Positions 9,129 to 16,873 are shown, numbered from the stretch's first letter. The stretch: DNA of 64,000 bases from Rhodobacteraceae bacterium KLH11 (GCA_000158135.1 DS999531.1:2592996-2656995), one strand, 5' to 3'. Program-made: numbers and translations. The notes: generated from the letters alone by a model not told the origin.

Positions 9129-9180
9129 ATGGCCCGTTCCGGGCCATGCCTCCGGCGGGGATATTTATGGCCAGATGAAG
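9129..9180 (+). repeat. Convergent-intergenic repeat, copy 1 (hairpin plus 33-bp core)
   Basis: A hairpin ATGGCCC-GTTCC-GGGCCAT (9129-9147) is followed by a 33-bp core (9148-9180). The core starts GCCTCCGGCGGGGATATTT and ends TGGCCAGATGAAG. The element fills the space between the convergent nlpD-like and WYL-regulator genes. Copy 2 at 12930-12980 is inverted and matches 32 of 33 core bases. The GC-rich partial palindrome followed by a T-rich stretch suggests a terminator or mRNA 3'-end element. Confidence 0.8.
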
Positions 9181-9186
9181 GGCGGA

Positions 9187-9858
9187 TCACCCGTTCGGAT
9201 CGTAGTCGCTGAGCCGCTTGCCGGGTTCGTCGATGAAAAGCTCGGGCAGGGGTATGATGGTTTCGATCAGGTCGATGCGGAAGACGCGGAAGGCGTTGCG
9301 CAGCTCGCACCAGGCGGTGAGGGTCCAGACACGGCCCCAGTATTCCATGTGAAGCGGGCGGATGGTGCGTTCGGTCGGGGTGCCATCGATGCGGCGATAG
9401 CTGAGTTCCAATTTCTGGCGCGATTTGATCGCAGCGCGGATCGGGGCCATATGAGCCAATCCGCGTGCGGCATCAGCGAAGGGGTAGACGGCGAATTTCC
9501 AGGTGTCGGCCTCGGCCACGACTTGCGTTGGCAGCACGGCATCGATCTTTTCGGCCAGGGAGTCGGCGGCGGATTTGAGGTCGGGGTCGGCGGCCTCGGC
9601 AACGATGGCCATGCCAAGGTTCAGCGCCTCAAGTTCGGCCGGTGTCAGGTTCAGGGGGGGCAGGGTGATCTGTTCGCGCACCATGTAGCCCACGCCACGT
9701 TCCCCTTCGACCGGTACACCGGATGCGACCAGCGTATCCATATCGCGATAGATCGTGCGAACCGACACCTCAAGCCGGTTTGCAATGTCCTGCGCGCGGT
9801 GCAACTTGCCGTCGCGCAGGATCTGGATGATGTCAAACAGACGATCAGTGCGGCGCAT
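9187..9858 (-). CDS. HTH/WYL-domain transcriptional regulator (YafY family)
   Basis: The 223-residue protein opens with a DeoR-like winged helix-turn-helix (MRRTDRLFDIIQILRDGK to TIYRDMDTLVASGVPVEGERG). It continues into a WYL sensor region; IRPLHMEYWGRVWTLTAWCE, near residue 168, is its clearest part. WYL regulators bind small ligands or nucleic acids and often repress their own operon. The gene lies 21 bp behind the ABM-domain gene on the same strand, and a 22-bp palindrome stands in front of that pair, so autoregulation of a two-gene operon is likely. The effector is unknown. Confidence 0.9.
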   Translation of the reverse strand: MRRTDRLFDIIQILRDGKLHRAQDIANRLEVSVRTIYRDMDTLVASGVPVEGERGVGYMVREQITLPPLNLTPAELEALNLGMAIVAEAADPDLKSAADSLAEKIDAVLPTQVVAEADTWKFAVYPFADAARGLAHMAPIRAAIKSRQKLELSYRRIDGTPTERTIRPLHMEYWGRVWTLTAWCELRNAFRVFRIDLIETIIPLPELFIDEPGKRLSDYDPNG

Positions 9859-9879
9859 GGGGCGCTGCCCTGACGGTTA

Positions 9880-10185
9880 TCAGGTGGTCATGTTCCATAG
9901 CACGTTCTCGTGGCGCATCTGGACGCTGTCGGGGTTGATCACTGCCATCATCGCGGCGGCGCAATCCTGCTGCATGAAATCAGTGGCAGCGTTCTGTGCG
10001 GATTTCATATCTGTCCAGACGACATAATCCGTCCAGCGGCCATCTTCGCCACGGCTCAGGCGCCGGTGGGCGAAGCCGGGGGCGGCGCGAACGAACCCTT
10101 CGGACGCTTGGCTGAGTTTCACATATTCCTCAGGGCTTGTGCCGTTGGCGAGGGTAAAGGTGACGATTTCTGCGACATGGGTCAT
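9880..10185 (-). CDS. Antibiotic-biosynthesis-monooxygenase-like (ABM) domain protein
   Basis: This 101-residue protein starts MTHVAEIVTFTLANGTSPEEY and contains a beta-alpha-beta ferredoxin-like pattern typical of dimeric ABM/EthD-type proteins (ASEGFVRAAPGFAHRRLSRGEDGRWTDYVVW). The start at 10185 is preceded by GGAGA. An upstream ATG at 10242 would add 19 residues but lies on top of the palindrome at 10234-10255, so it is unlikely. It forms a probable operon with the WYL regulator downstream. The reaction, if any, is unknown. Confidence 0.75.
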   Translation of the reverse strand: MTHVAEIVTFTLANGTSPEEYVKLSQASEGFVRAAPGFAHRRLSRGEDGRWTDYVVWTDMKSAQNAATDFMQQDCAAAMMAVINPDSVQMRHENVLWNMTT

Positions 10186-10233
10186 GTGGTTCTCCGTTGA
10201 CCAGGTTTCGATATCGTCTTTCTGGGCCATCGC

Positions 10234-10255
10234 AACTGACATAAACCTGTCAGTT
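10234..10255. promoter_or_regulatory. Palindromic operator AACTGACA-N6-TGTCAGTT
   Basis: A perfect 8-bp inverted repeat with a 6-bp spacer lies 49 bp upstream of the ABM-protein start, in the divergent region shared with tatA. Winged-helix regulators typically bind such sites as dimers, and the operon it heads encodes a WYL regulator, so this is its likely autoregulatory operator. The tatA start is 150 bp away on the other side and is less likely to be affected. Confidence 0.7.
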
Positions 10256-10404
10256 GAAAAAAGCCAGCCTGCAAAAAATGCGCGGTCCGCTCAATTTCAC
10301 GTGCAGATTTGATGTGATGCACTTTTGCTGTTGCGCGTCCGGGCGTAGATACGGGGCCAGATCACATTCCCGGCGTTCTGCGCCGATGTAGAAGGAGACA
10401 AGAC

Positions 10405-10620
10405 ATGCTCAACAATATCGGCCTTCCCGGCCTGCTGCTGATCGCCGTTGTGGTTCTGGTACTGTTCGGCCGCGGCAAGATCAGCTCGTTGATGGGTGAG
10501 GTGGGCAAAGGGATCACCGCGTTCAAGAAGGGCGTCAAGGACGGCTCGGAAGAGCTTGAGCAGGATGCGTCCGAGCTGGCCAAGGACGTCACCCCCGAGA
10601 CCGACAAAGACAAGGTCTGA
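10405..10620 (+). CDS. tatA: Sec-independent translocase subunit TatA
   Basis: TatA forms the pore-like multimer of the twin-arginine export system. The 71-residue protein has one N-terminal transmembrane helix ([16 protein letters not shown]), the [17 protein letters not shown] hinge with its conserved Phe-Gly, an amphipathic helix, and a charged tail. Length and layout are typical. A strong ribosome site, AAGGAGA, precedes the ATG. tatB follows after 6 bp, so tatABC is a single operon. Confidence 0.97.
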   Translation: MLNNIGLPGLLLIAVVVLVLFGRGKISSLMGEVGKGITAFKKGVKDGSEELEQDASELAKDVTPETDKDKV

Positions 10621-10626
10621 GCCTAG

Positions 10627-11085
10627 ATGTTTGATCTGGGCTGGACCGAGCTTCTGGTCATCGGCATCGTTGCACTGATCGTGGTGGGGCCAAAGGACCT
10701 GCCCGTTCTGTTTCGCAATGTCGGGCGCTTTGTCGGCAAGGCGCGCGGTATGGCACGCGAGTTCAGCAGCGCGATGAACGAGGCGGCGGAAGAGGCGGGT
10801 GTCAATGACATCAAGAAGGGGCTGAATGCGGCGACCAATCCGGTTGGCAGTGCCATGGACGGGATCAACGAGGCCGCCCGCGATGTCGCCGACAGCCTGG
10901 ACCCGACCAAGTTCGGCCCGGAAACCGAAACCGGCAAGCTTGCCGCTGAGCGGGCTGAGCAGGCCAAGAAGATTCAGGCGTCCACCGCGCGTGTGACCGC
11001 GGAACGCAAGGCCAAGGAAGCCGCAGATGCGCTCGCCAAGGCGGAAAAGGCTGAAGCGGCGCTGAAACCCGAAAGCAAGACATGA
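10627..11085 (+). CDS. tatB: Sec-independent translocase subunit TatB
   Basis: TatB works with TatC as the receptor for twin-arginine signal peptides. The 152-residue protein begins [26 protein letters not shown], with the Glu in its membrane helix and the GP hinge that distinguish TatB from TatA. A long Ala/Lys/Glu-rich amphipathic tail follows. It overlaps tatC by 4 bp (ATGA), consistent with matched synthesis of the receptor pair. Confidence 0.96.
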   Translation: MFDLGWTELLVIGIVALIVVGPKDLPVLFRNVGRFVGKARGMAREFSSAMNEAAEEAGVNDIKKGLNAATNPVGSAMDGINEAARDVADSLDPTKFGPETETGKLAAERAEQAKKIQASTARVTAERKAKEAADALAKAEKAEAALKPESKT

Positions 11086-11963
11086 GCAAGACTGATGAGA
11101 TCGAGGACAGCTCGGCACCCCTGATCGAGCATTTGGCCGAGCTGCGCACGCGGCTGATACACAGCGTTGTGGCGTTTCTGATCGGCATGATCATCTGTTT
11201 TACTGTGGCCACGCCGATCTTTAACTTCCTCACCCATCCGTTATGCGAGGCCCTGACCGAGCGCGGGCAGGATTGCGGGCTGATCTTTATTTCGCCGCAG
11301 GAAGGGTTCTTTGTCGCGATCAAGGTCTCACTGCTGGGTGGTTTCATTCTGGCCTTTCCCTATATCGGGATGCAGTTGTGGCGATTTGTGGCACCGGGTT
11401 TGTACAAATCGGAAAAGAATGCGTTTCTGCCGTTTATGCTGGCGTCGCCCTTCATGTTTCTGCTGGGGGCCAGCTTTGCGTTCTATGTTGTCACGCCTCT
11501 GGCTTATGATTTCTTCCTCGGGTTCCAGCAATTTGGCGCTGAAGGAGAGGCTGTCGCGGACGGGGCAAATATCGCGCCGCTTAGCGTTGTGTTTCAGGGT
11601 TCGGCGCAGGAATATCTGAACCTGACGATCAAGTTCATCGTCGCCTTTGGCCTGTGCTTCCAGTTACCGGTGCTGCTGACGCTGATGGGCAAGGCCGGGC
11701 TGGTCAGCGCCGAAGGTCTGGGCGAGGTGCGCAAATATGCTGTGGTTGGCATTCTGGTGCTTGCTGCCGTGGTGACCCCGCCGGACGTGATCACTCAGAT
11801 CATCCTCTTTGTCGTGGTCTATGGGCTCTATGAGATATCCATATTCCTGGTCGGTCGAGTCGAGAAAAAGCGCGAAGAGCAGCTGCGTGCAGAAGGCTAT
11901 TATGACGATGAAGAAGCCGAGGCAGATGCCGATATGATGCAGGACTACGAAGACACCAAGTAA
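11082..11963 (+). CDS. tatC: Sec-independent translocase subunit TatC
   Basis: TatC is the polytopic receptor that recognises the twin-arginine motif. The 293-residue product shows the family signature [16 protein letters not shown] at the N-terminus, the [23 protein letters not shown] region, and six hydrophobic segments. An acidic C-terminal tail ([20 protein letters not shown]) extends beyond the last helix. An intrinsic terminator lies 15 bp after its stop, closing the tat operon. The SYLF lipoprotein at 46.3 kb has a plausible Tat signal and may be a client. Confidence 0.97.
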   Translation: MSKTDEIEDSSAPLIEHLAELRTRLIHSVVAFLIGMIICFTVATPIFNFLTHPLCEALTERGQDCGLIFISPQEGFFVAIKVSLLGGFILAFPYIGMQLWRFVAPGLYKSEKNAFLPFMLASPFMFLLGASFAFYVVTPLAYDFFLGFQQFGAEGEAVADGANIAPLSVVFQGSAQEYLNLTIKFIVAFGLCFQLPVLLTLMGKAGLVSAEGLGEVRKYAVVGILVLAAVVTPPDVITQIILFVVVYGLYEISIFLVGRVEKKREEQLRAEGYYDDEEAEADADMMQDYEDTK

Positions 11964-11978
11964 CTTGCGGAAAAGAAT

Positions 11979-12011
11979 AAAAAGGCGCGTCGGCAAACGG
12001 CGCGCCTTTTT
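11979..12011 (+). terminator. Intrinsic terminator after tatC
   Basis: An AAAAAGGCGCG arm pairs with CGCGCCTTTTT across an 11-nt loop and ends in a T run. It lies 15 bp after the tatC stop and 68 bp before the next start, ending the tatABC transcript. The A-rich left side would also let it act in the reverse direction. Confidence 0.92.
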
Positions 12012-12078
12012 CACATGCAGCTCTTGCTGTGCCGAACCGAACATGGTTGAACGTCGCCCAAACACCCCGGAGAAACCG

Positions 12079-12921
12079 ATGGACGATCAAGCCCTGAACC
12101 GTATCGCAGACGCGTTGGAGCGCATGGCGCCGGCCCCTCTGGCCACCCCCGATTTCAACGCGGCTCCCGCCTTTGTCTGGCATGTTGAACCTGACCGGCT
12201 GGAGCCCGTCACGCAGGTCAATCGTGTCGATCTGGATCTGTTGGTCGGGATCAACCGCTCGCGGGATACGCTACTTGATAACACGCGCCGTTTTGCCTCT
12301 GGATACAAGGCCAACAACGCGCTGCTCTGGGGCGCGCGAGGGATGGGAAAATCCAGCCTGGTCAAGGCGATACATGGAACCCTGCAGGATGAACACCCGG
12401 ACCTGAAACTGGTCGAACTGCAGCGCGAGGATATGGCCTCGGTTGCGCGCCTGCTGAACCACCTCAGGCCCGCGCCGTACCGGTTTATCCTGTTTTGCGA
12501 TGACCTGTCGTTCAGCCATGATGACCAGCATTATAAATCGCTCAAGGCGGTGCTGGATGGCGGTATCGAAGGTCGCCCCGAAAACGTGGTCTTCTACGCG
12601 ACGTCGAACCGCCGCCACCTGATGCCGCGTGATATGATCGAAAACGAACGCTCCAGCGCCATCAACCCGTCAGAGGCGGTGGAAGAAAAGGTCTCGCTCT
12701 CGGATCGCTTCGGCCTGTGGCTGGGCTTCCATCCTTGCGATCAGGATGAATACCTTGCGATGATCAACCGCTACTGCACCGCCCATGGGGTTCAGGTTGA
12801 TCCCGAAACCCTGCGCGCCGAGGCGATCGAATGGCAAGCCACCCGGGGCGCGCGATCCGGCCGCGTCGCCTGGCAATTCTTCGTTGATCTCGCCGGGCGC
12901 AACGGCGTCCATATCACGTAA
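12079..12921 (+). CDS. DUF815-type AAA-like ATPase
   Basis: The 280-residue protein matches the DUF815 family of predicted P-loop ATPases related to AAA proteins. Visible motifs are Walker A GARGMGKSS at 85-93, a Walker-B-like FILFCDDLSF near residue 142, and a sensor-like VVFYATSNRRHLMPR. The C-terminal YCTAHGVQVDPE and RGARSGRVAWQF segments are also family-typical. The family's cellular role is not established. The start is the ATG 6 nt behind CGGAGA; 38 more upstream codons are open but cross the tat terminator, so they are rejected. Repeat copy 2 begins 9 bp after its stop. Confidence 0.88.
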   Translation: MDDQALNRIADALERMAPAPLATPDFNAAPAFVWHVEPDRLEPVTQVNRVDLDLLVGINRSRDTLLDNTRRFASGYKANNALLWGARGMGKSSLVKAIHGTLQDEHPDLKLVELQREDMASVARLLNHLRPAPYRFILFCDDLSFSHDDQHYKSLKAVLDGGIEGRPENVVFYATSNRRHLMPRDMIENERSSAINPSEAVEEKVSLSDRFGLWLGFHPCDQDEYLAMINRYCTAHGVQVDPETLRAEAIEWQATRGARSGRVAWQFFVDLAGRNGVHIT

Positions 12922-12929
12922 TCCGCCCG

Positions 12930-12980
12930 CTTCATCTGGCCAAAAATATCCCCGCCGGAGGCATGGCCCAACAGGGCCAT
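12930..12980 (-). repeat. Convergent-intergenic repeat, copy 2 (inverted)
   Basis: On the minus strand the element has a hairpin with ATGGCCC/GGGCCAT arms (12963-12980) and then the 33-bp core (12962 to 12930). The core differs from copy 1 at one base, making the run after GGGGA read TATTTTT. It fills the gap between the convergent DUF815 and SDR genes. In both copies the hairpin side faces the gene read in the GCCTCC direction. Confidence 0.8.
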
Positions 12981-12984
12981 ACCT

Positions 12985-13629
12985 TCAAAGCTGCGCCAGT
13001 ATCCGCGCGGCCTCATCGGCTGTGCTGGTCAGCGCATCGCGATCCTCGCCGGGATGAAACCGGGCGCGCACTGCGGTGGGCATGGGCGCGGGTGCCACAA
13101 TCGATATCCGCGGACCGGTCCGCGCGGTTTCCGCGGCCCAGCTGCGCGCCAGCGCCATCTGCGCGGCCTTGGTGGCCCCATAGATGCCATAGAATTTCTC
13201 ACCCGCCTTCGGGTCGTCAAAGAACACCGCATGACCGGCCTCCCCCAAAAGAGGGGCCACATACGGGATCAGAACCGAGGTCGCCGTGGCATTGATTGTC
13301 GTCGACTTTGTCCATTCCTTGGGATCAACAAAATGCGCAGGGGTCAGTGCAGAGGTATGGATCGCCGTATGCAGCCACAGATCCACCTTGCCCCAACGAT
13401 CATGGATACCCCGGCACAGCGTCGCCATCGCGTTCGGATCACTGATATCCATCGGTGCCAATGTAGCCGAACCGCCCTTGGCCTGGATGCGGTCATCCAG
13501 CTCTTCCAGCCCACCTGTGGTGCGCGCGACAGCAACGATATGATAGTCGGGCACCAGTGCTTCGGCCAAGGCCGCACCCAACCCGCGTGAAGCCCCGGTG
13601 ACAAGGGCGATTTTGGTCTGATCGGTCAT
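12985..13629 (-). CDS. Short-chain dehydrogenase/reductase
   Basis: This 214-residue protein is an intact classical SDR. The cofactor site is TGASRGLGAAL (11-21), and the catalytic Tyr150 and Lys154 lie in YGATKAA. The usual NNAG motif is replaced by HTAIH near 87-91, an uncommon variation of the region that lines the cofactor. It is slightly short for the family (about 250), with a brief C-terminus ending AARILAQL. The substrate cannot be read from sequence. It is transcribed towards the DUF815 gene, with repeat copy 2 between them. Confidence 0.9.
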   Translation of the reverse strand: MTDQTKIALVTGASRGLGAALAEALVPDYHIVAVARTTGGLEELDDRIQAKGGSATLAPMDISDPNAMATLCRGIHDRWGKVDLWLHTAIHTSALTPAHFVDPKEWTKSTTINATATSVLIPYVAPLLGEAGHAVFFDDPKAGEKFYGIYGATKAAQMALARSWAAETARTGPRISIVAPAPMPTAVRARFHPGEDRDALTSTADEAARILAQL

Positions 13630-13671
13630 GACTGCGGTTTGAACCCGTGCGGGCAGGGCGTCAAGTCAGGA

Positions 13672-13920
13672 TCAGCTGCCAGGAATGTCGATCCGGCGGT
13701 TCTGGCCGCTTTGTCGCAGCACGACGCCCTCAACATCAATTGCAACCACCTTGCCCGAGCCCACACGGCTGCCGGGTTTTACCTTTTTCACCCGACCTGA
13801 CGACAGGCGCATCAAAGCCTGCAATTCAGATTGGGGGCCGAAAACGCCCAGTACTGAAACCGAGTTCTTCTTCAGCGCACCCCTTTGCGTGGCGGCGCTG
13901 GCGACCGTTGTATTTGCCAT
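13672..13920 (-). CDS. Small conserved protein with GspC/PilP-like beta domain
   Basis: The 82-residue protein has no signal peptide. Its core (VSVLGVFGPQSELQALMRL, then GSGKVVAIDVEGVVLRQSG) resembles the small beta-barrel repeat found in type II secretion GspC and pilus PilP proteins. No secretion or pilus genes are nearby, so a secretion role is doubtful. The gene lies 42 bp upstream of the SDR start on the same strand and downstream of purF. I regard it as a real conserved small gene of unknown function. Confidence 0.6.
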   Translation of the reverse strand: MANTTVASAATQRGALKKNSVSVLGVFGPQSELQALMRLSSGRVKKVKPGSRVGSGKVVAIDVEGVVLRQSGQNRRIDIPGS

Positions 13921-14131
13921 GATCTGCGGCCGGGCTGCACGCCCGGACCCTGTTTTGTGAGTGGTGTGTGACGCTCGGGTATCACGGGGTCTGGCGAAGC
14001 TGAAGGCACCTCACCAGAAAGTCATGGCGATTGTCCCGGGTCCCGGAACAAATCATTGTGTGCTCAGCAAAACATATCGGCGGATTCTGACCGATAGCTG
14101 CCAGCTGGTACCGCTCGCCACTGGAACAGGC

Positions 14132-15652
14132 TCAGCCGATGGCCAGCTTTGAGGCGTTCCACGAACTGCCGGTGCCCTGCATATCTTCGCGCTTCTTGCT
14201 GACCCGGCTGCTGTTTTCGAGACTGTCCAGATAATCCCCGTCAACCCCGATGATGTACTTGCCGTCAAAGCAGGAACATTCGAAGGATTCGATCTCTGGG
14301 TTGCCTTCTTTGGCGGCCCAGATCAGGTCATCAAGCTTCTGATAGAACAGCGCGTCAGCGCCCAGCTCCTTGCGGATTTCTTCGACCTCTTTGCCAGAGG
14401 CGACCAGTTCGTGCCGGGTGGGCATATCGATGCCGTACACATTGGGAAATTTCACCGGCGGCGAGGCACTGGCGACATAGACCTTTTTCGCCCCGGCCTC
14501 CCGGCACATCTGGACGATTTTCTTGATCGTATTGCCGCGCACGATTGAATCGTCGATCAGCAGCACGTTGTGCCCTTCAAATTCCAATGGCACCGCGTTC
14601 AGCTTGCGCCGCACGGATTTCTGCCGCTCTTCCTGACCGGGCATGATGAAAGTGCGCCCGACATAGCGGTTTTTCACAAGACCTTCGCGATAGGGGATAC
14701 CGGTGATCTTGGCGGCCTCAAGCGCGACAGGGCGGGCGCTGTCAGGTACCGGGATGATCCGGTCAATCTCAAGCCCTGAATCCTGTATCTGCTTTGCAAG
14801 GGTCTGGCCCATGCGCATCTGGGTTTTGTAGACCGAAACCCCATCCAGCAGTGAATCCGGGCGGGCAAGGTAGACATATTCAAAGATACAGGGCGTCAGC
14901 TTGCCTTCGACGGCCTGGAACTCGTGCATATTGCCGTCAAGATCGATCAGGATCGCCTCACCGGCGCGCAGGTCGCGCAGCTTGTCGAAGCCGTTGATGC
15001 CAAAAGCCACATCTTCCGAGGCAAAGGCGTAATCATCCCCAGCACCGGGTGTTTCACGTCTGGCCACCGAAAGCGGGCGGATGCCATGCGGGTCGCGGAA
15101 GGCCAGCATGCCGACACCGGCGACCAGACAGATCACGGAATAGGCACCCTGAACCCGCTCCATCGTCATCTTGACGCCCGCGAACAGGTTGCGGATCGGG
15201 TCGGCATTGCCGTTAACCTTGATGGCATCGGCCACCTTGTCGGCAAGGACGTTCAGCAGAACTTCGGAATCCGAGGTTGTACGCAGATGCCGGCTGTATT
15301 TCGCAGTGACCTTTTCGCGCTGCTTTTCGGTGTTGGTGATGTTGCCGTTATGGACCAGATAGATGCCGTAGGGCGCGTTGACAAAAAAGGGCTGCGCCTC
15401 GGATGCGCTCAGCGAGCCTGCGGTGGGATAGCGGACATGGCCCATGCCGACCTTGCCCAGCAGGGTTTCGGCATCGCTGGTGTTAAATACGTCCTTGACC
15501 AGCCCGTTTGCCTTTTTCTCGCGGAAGAATTCCCCATTATAGGTCACGATCCCCGAGGCGTCCTGACCCCGGTGCTGCAGCATCAGCAACCCATCATAGA
15601 TTTCCGCAAAGACATCATGCGTCCGGCTTGCGATCCCCAAAATCCCACACAT
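14132..15652 (-). CDS. purF: Amidophosphoribosyltransferase (glutamine PRPP amidotransferase)
   Basis: PurF catalyses the first committed step of purine synthesis, making phosphoribosylamine from PRPP and glutamine. The 506-residue protein begins MCGILGIASRTHD, so Cys2 is the glutaminase nucleophile with no propeptide to remove. The N-terminal glutaminase domain includes MGHVRYPTAG and HNGNITN, and the C-terminal half has the PRPP loop VLLIDDSIVRGNT. Length is typical. A tiny predicted membrane ORF ends 27 bp upstream, and ACAATTGT palindromes lie beyond it, so regulation may act there. The usual cvpA partner is nearby (16.3-16.9 kb) but separated by a convergent small gene. Confidence 0.97.
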   Translation of the reverse strand: MCGILGIASRTHDVFAEIYDGLLMLQHRGQDASGIVTYNGEFFREKKANGLVKDVFNTSDAETLLGKVGMGHVRYPTAGSLSASEAQPFFVNAPYGIYLVHNGNITNTEKQREKVTAKYSRHLRTTSDSEVLLNVLADKVADAIKVNGNADPIRNLFAGVKMTMERVQGAYSVICLVAGVGMLAFRDPHGIRPLSVARRETPGAGDDYAFASEDVAFGINGFDKLRDLRAGEAILIDLDGNMHEFQAVEGKLTPCIFEYVYLARPDSLLDGVSVYKTQMRMGQTLAKQIQDSGLEIDRIIPVPDSARPVALEAAKITGIPYREGLVKNRYVGRTFIMPGQEERQKSVRRKLNAVPLEFEGHNVLLIDDSIVRGNTIKKIVQMCREAGAKKVYVASASPPVKFPNVYGIDMPTRHELVASGKEVEEIRKELGADALFYQKLDDLIWAAKEGNPEIESFECSCFDGKYIIGVDGDYLDSLENSSRVSKKREDMQGTGSSWNASKLAIG

Positions 15653-15679
15653 ATACGGGCTCCAATTGCTATGGCTTGC

Positions 15680-15826
15680 TCAGGCTGGCGTTCTCGGGTC
15701 GGGCTGGCGGCGGCTGGGTATCTGTAGGGGGTTTTGCAGGCCGCGCAGGTGGCGGTCAGGCTCACGCGCAAGGGCGGCCAGCGCAAAAGAAAACAGATAC
15801 AGCAAGATCGGCAGCTCCGATTCCAT
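15680..15826 (-). CDS. Predicted 48-residue membrane microprotein upstream of purF
   Basis: This short frame encodes MESELPILLYLFSFALAALA at its N-terminus, a single hydrophobic helix, then a basic, Pro/Arg-rich tail ending DPRTPA. A strong GGAGG ribosome site lies 11 nt before the ATG. The stop is 27 bp from purF on the same strand, so cotranslation is plausible. Nothing is known to me about its function. The gene call rests on the ribosome site, spacing and amino acid pattern only. It accounts for part of the otherwise empty 356 bp between purF and the zinc-ribbon gene. Confidence 0.5.
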   Translation of the reverse strand: MESELPILLYLFSFALAALAREPDRHLRGLQNPLQIPSRRQPDPRTPA

Positions 15827-15875
15827 GTCGGTATGGCCTCCACATACTGCCTATTGCTGCGCGTGTCATCAAAGG

Positions 15876-15910
15876 ATCACAATTGTGATTTGTCGCAGGT
15901 AACAATTGTG
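15876..15910. promoter_or_regulatory. Paired ACAATTGT palindromes between purF side and zinc-ribbon gene
   Basis: Two ACAATTGT palindromes lie at 15879-15886 and 15902-15909, 23 bp centre to centre (about two helical turns). The first extends to a 14-bp perfect palindrome, ATCACAATTGTGAT. They sit 50-85 bp before the microprotein-purF unit and about 100 bp before the divergent zinc-ribbon gene. A dimeric repressor or activator site is likely, but the regulator is unknown. The remaining intergenic sequence shows nothing else recognisable. Confidence 0.5.
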
Positions 15911-16008
15911 TTTGCAGAGGGTAACTGGTGACAAAACGGCTGGCGTATGCTGTCATCCGGATCAGGGGCAGGATCAGCCGCCCCGGCAGAGCGGGACAGA
16001 AGGCAGCC

Positions 16009-16230
16009 ATGTGGCAACCCAAGCAGAACAGCCCAAAGCAGGACCCCGTCAAGCGGCGCTGTCATCGCTGCCGCGGGGCCGGGCGCGCGCCCTGCGAGAT
16101 CTGCAAGGGGTCTGGCGAAGTGATCAAAAGCCGCGACCAGCATGGCAGGCCGATCTCAAGCCGGTGCGACGGGTGTTTCGGTCTGAAAACCATCCGGTGC
16201 ACTCTTTGCGGCGGTGAGGGGTTTGTCTGA
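16009..16230 (+). CDS. DnaJ-type zinc-ribbon mini-protein (four CxxC motifs)
   Basis: The 73-residue protein is almost entirely a DnaJ-like cysteine-rich domain. CHRCRGAG, CEICKGSG, CDGCFGLK and CTLCGGEG give Cys pairs at 18/21, 29/32, 53/56 and 64/67, enough for two zinc sites. There is no J domain and no C-terminal substrate domain, so it is not a full DnaJ. It may act as a small redox or protein-binding zinc module. The start is the ATG behind AAGGCAGCC; an open extension of 27 codons is basic and unrelated. A terminator follows 9 bp after the stop and separates it from convergent cvpA. Confidence 0.8.
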   Translation: MWQPKQNSPKQDPVKRRCHRCRGAGRAPCEICKGSGEVIKSRDQHGRPISSRCDGCFGLKTIRCTLCGGEGFV

Positions 16231-16239
16231 GCAGGCATG

Positions 16240-16266
16240 AAAAAGCCCGGTCAGGCCGGGCTTTTT
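16240..16266. terminator. Bidirectional terminator between zinc-ribbon gene and cvpA
   Basis: AAAAAGCCCGG pairs with CCGGGCTTTTT around a short TCAGG-side loop. The A run on one side and T run on the other make it functional in both directions, which suits its place between two convergent genes. Confidence 0.9.
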
Positions 16267-16291
16267 GCTCATGGTTGTGATGGCGATGGGA

Positions 16292-16873
16292 TTAGCCGTC
16301 AGATGGGGTGGCCGCATTATCGGCGGTGCAGCTTGCAACGAGTTCTTCGTACTGGGCGGTGACCCAACCCAGCGCCGCTTCGGGGTTTTGTTCCTCGATC
16401 TGGCCGCTGAACTGTTCGAACACCTTGGCCGAGCGGCTTTCATCAACCATCGTATAGGACTGGCCGGTCATCACGGTGTCATAGACAAAGAAGGCGATGG
16501 CAACCAACAGGATGCCACGTGCGACACCAAAGAAGAAACCCAGCGCCTGATCCAACCCGCCAAGCGCCGAACGTTGTACCAGCGACGAAAACAGCGGCGT
16601 GAAAATACTGACCACGATCAGGGCTACGGCAAAGACGGCGGCAAAGCCGGTAATCACCGACAGCTCGCAACTGTCGCGCAGGAACTCTCCGACAACCGGC
16701 ACCTCTTTGACCAGCGGCACAGCCTGTGGTGCGAAGATAAAAGCCAGCACAGCGGCGGCGACCCAGCCAGCGATCGCGAGCACCTCGCGCATGAAGCCGC
16801 GCGAATAGGCCAGCAAGCCTGACAGCACGATGATCAGGGCCACAACCCCGTCAATAATTGTAAAACCTTCCAT
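16292..16873 (-). CDS. cvpA: CvpA family membrane protein
   Basis: The 193-residue inner-membrane protein begins MEGFTIIDGVVALIIVLSGLLAYSRGFMREVL, the typical CvpA N-terminus with its first helix and SRGFxREV motif. About four hydrophobic segments follow, then a soluble tail with Cys near the end (ASCTADN). CvpA was named for colicin V production and is linked to envelope stress and purF. The start is the ATG ahead of EGFTII; 23 further open upstream codons are unrelated. radA ends 40 bp upstream on the same strand, suggesting a radA-cvpA transcript. Confidence 0.93.
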   Translation of the reverse strand: MEGFTIIDGVVALIIVLSGLLAYSRGFMREVLAIAGWVAAAVLAFIFAPQAVPLVKEVPVVGEFLRDSCELSVITGFAAVFAVALIVVSIFTPLFSSLVQRSALGGLDQALGFFFGVARGILLVAIAFFVYDTVMTGQSYTMVDESRSAKVFEQFSGQIEEQNPEAALGWVTAQYEELVASCTADNAATPSDG

